Source: Cyanobium sp. M55B138 (lineage in GTDB: Bacteria > Cyanobacteriota > Cyanobacteriia > PCC-6307 > Cyanobiaceae). From it: a stretch of 7,221 nt of DNA. This document shows positions 7,097-7,221 of this stretch, piece after piece. Position 1 is the stretch's first letter; each line of letters begins with the position of its first letter. The DNA lies in contig JAGYNF010000083.1 in assembly GCA_018400215.1 (NCBI GenBank), positions 1 through 7,221 of the forward strand. Reading direction: 5' to 3'. The position numbers and the translations under genes are program-made. Below the pieces are notes generated by a model that worked only from the letters and a program-made list of their open reading frames with translations, made no database searches and was not told the DNA's origin.

Positions 7097-7221
7097 TTGA
7101 CCGCGCCCCCGATCCCCCGCGCCGAGCTGGCCGCCCTCAATCAGTTGCGCAACGGCCCCGCCGCCCGGCGCCTGGCCAGCCACCTGCTCACGCTTGCGCT
7201 AGGAGGCGTGGTGTGGGGCCA
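7097..7221 (+). CDS. 5' end of an unidentified gene, cut by the window edge
   Basis: From the TTG at 7097 an open frame runs to the last base, with almost every codon G/C-ending as in genuine genes here. An in-frame TAA at 7085 limits the start, and no ATG is available. The visible part is about 41 residues. It begins TAPPIPRAELAALNQLRNG and continues into a basic then hydrophobic segment, RRLASHLLTLALGGVVWG, which looks like the run into a first membrane helix. This opening reminds me of cyanobacterial membrane-bound fatty-acid-desaturase/carotenoid-hydroxylase-type proteins, but no His-box is within view, so that is a weak guess. There is no clear ribosome binding site before the TTG. Confidence 0.5.
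   Translation, partial: MTAPPIPRAELAALNQLRNGPAARRLASHLLTLALGGVVWG

Noticed and set aside
7017..7100. 27-codon open frame whose stop overlaps the TTG at 7097, as a possible leader peptide
   Set aside because: It has no ribosome binding site and no conserved motif, and the overlap is likely chance.

Overview
The window looks like chromosomal DNA from a GC-rich unicellular cyanobacterium, most likely of the Synechococcus/Cyanobium (alpha-cyanobacterial) group. Three things point there. A long Leu/Gln-rich protein resembles the cyanobacterial and plastid Ycf55 (DUF3685) family. A small exported protein looks thylakoid-lumen or periplasm targeted. hisA stands alone, outside any his operon, with GC-rich codon third positions and frequent GTG/TTG starts. 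The assignment comes from recognition and gene order recalled from memory, not from a search.

Layout, all on the + strand: an unassigned upstream stretch (1-150) that stays open in the hisA frame; hisA (151-924); a short intergenic region with an inverted repeat overlapping a -10-like box; a Fur/PerR-family regulator (997-1461); a Ycf55/DUF3685-like protein with a degenerate receiver-like N-terminus (1498-3144); a secreted, cysteine-free thioredoxin-fold-like protein (3185-3775); fumC (start 3772, overlapping the previous stop, to 5157); an 82-base gap with a nested inverted repeat; a PAS-GGDEF-EAL cyclic-di-GMP protein (5240-6937); a 159-base gap with no convincing gene; and the 5' end of a further gene (TTG at 7097, cut by the window edge).

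The fur, ycf55-like, thioredoxin-like and fumC genes are separated by 36, 40 and -4 bases, so they are probably one transcription unit. Its likely promoter lies in the hisA-fur gap. fumC appears translationally coupled to the gene before it. hisA is metabolic (histidine pathway) and fumC belongs to the TCA cycle; no direct functional link among the operon members can be read from the sequence.

The PAS-GGDEF-EAL gene has visibly lower GC than fumC, strongest in its EAL half, and may be a later arrival. Its cyclase half has an intact GGDEF site and an intact RxxD inhibitory site. Its EAL half keeps most metal-binding residues but departs from consensus at three places. I found no tRNA, rRNA, CRISPR, transposase or clear intrinsic terminator with a T-tract. 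No obviously new multi-gene system is visible. The most unusual points are the atypical metal site of the Fur-family protein, the divergent EAL domain, and possible RNA or operator structures around the starts of the fur and PAS-GGDEF-EAL genes.
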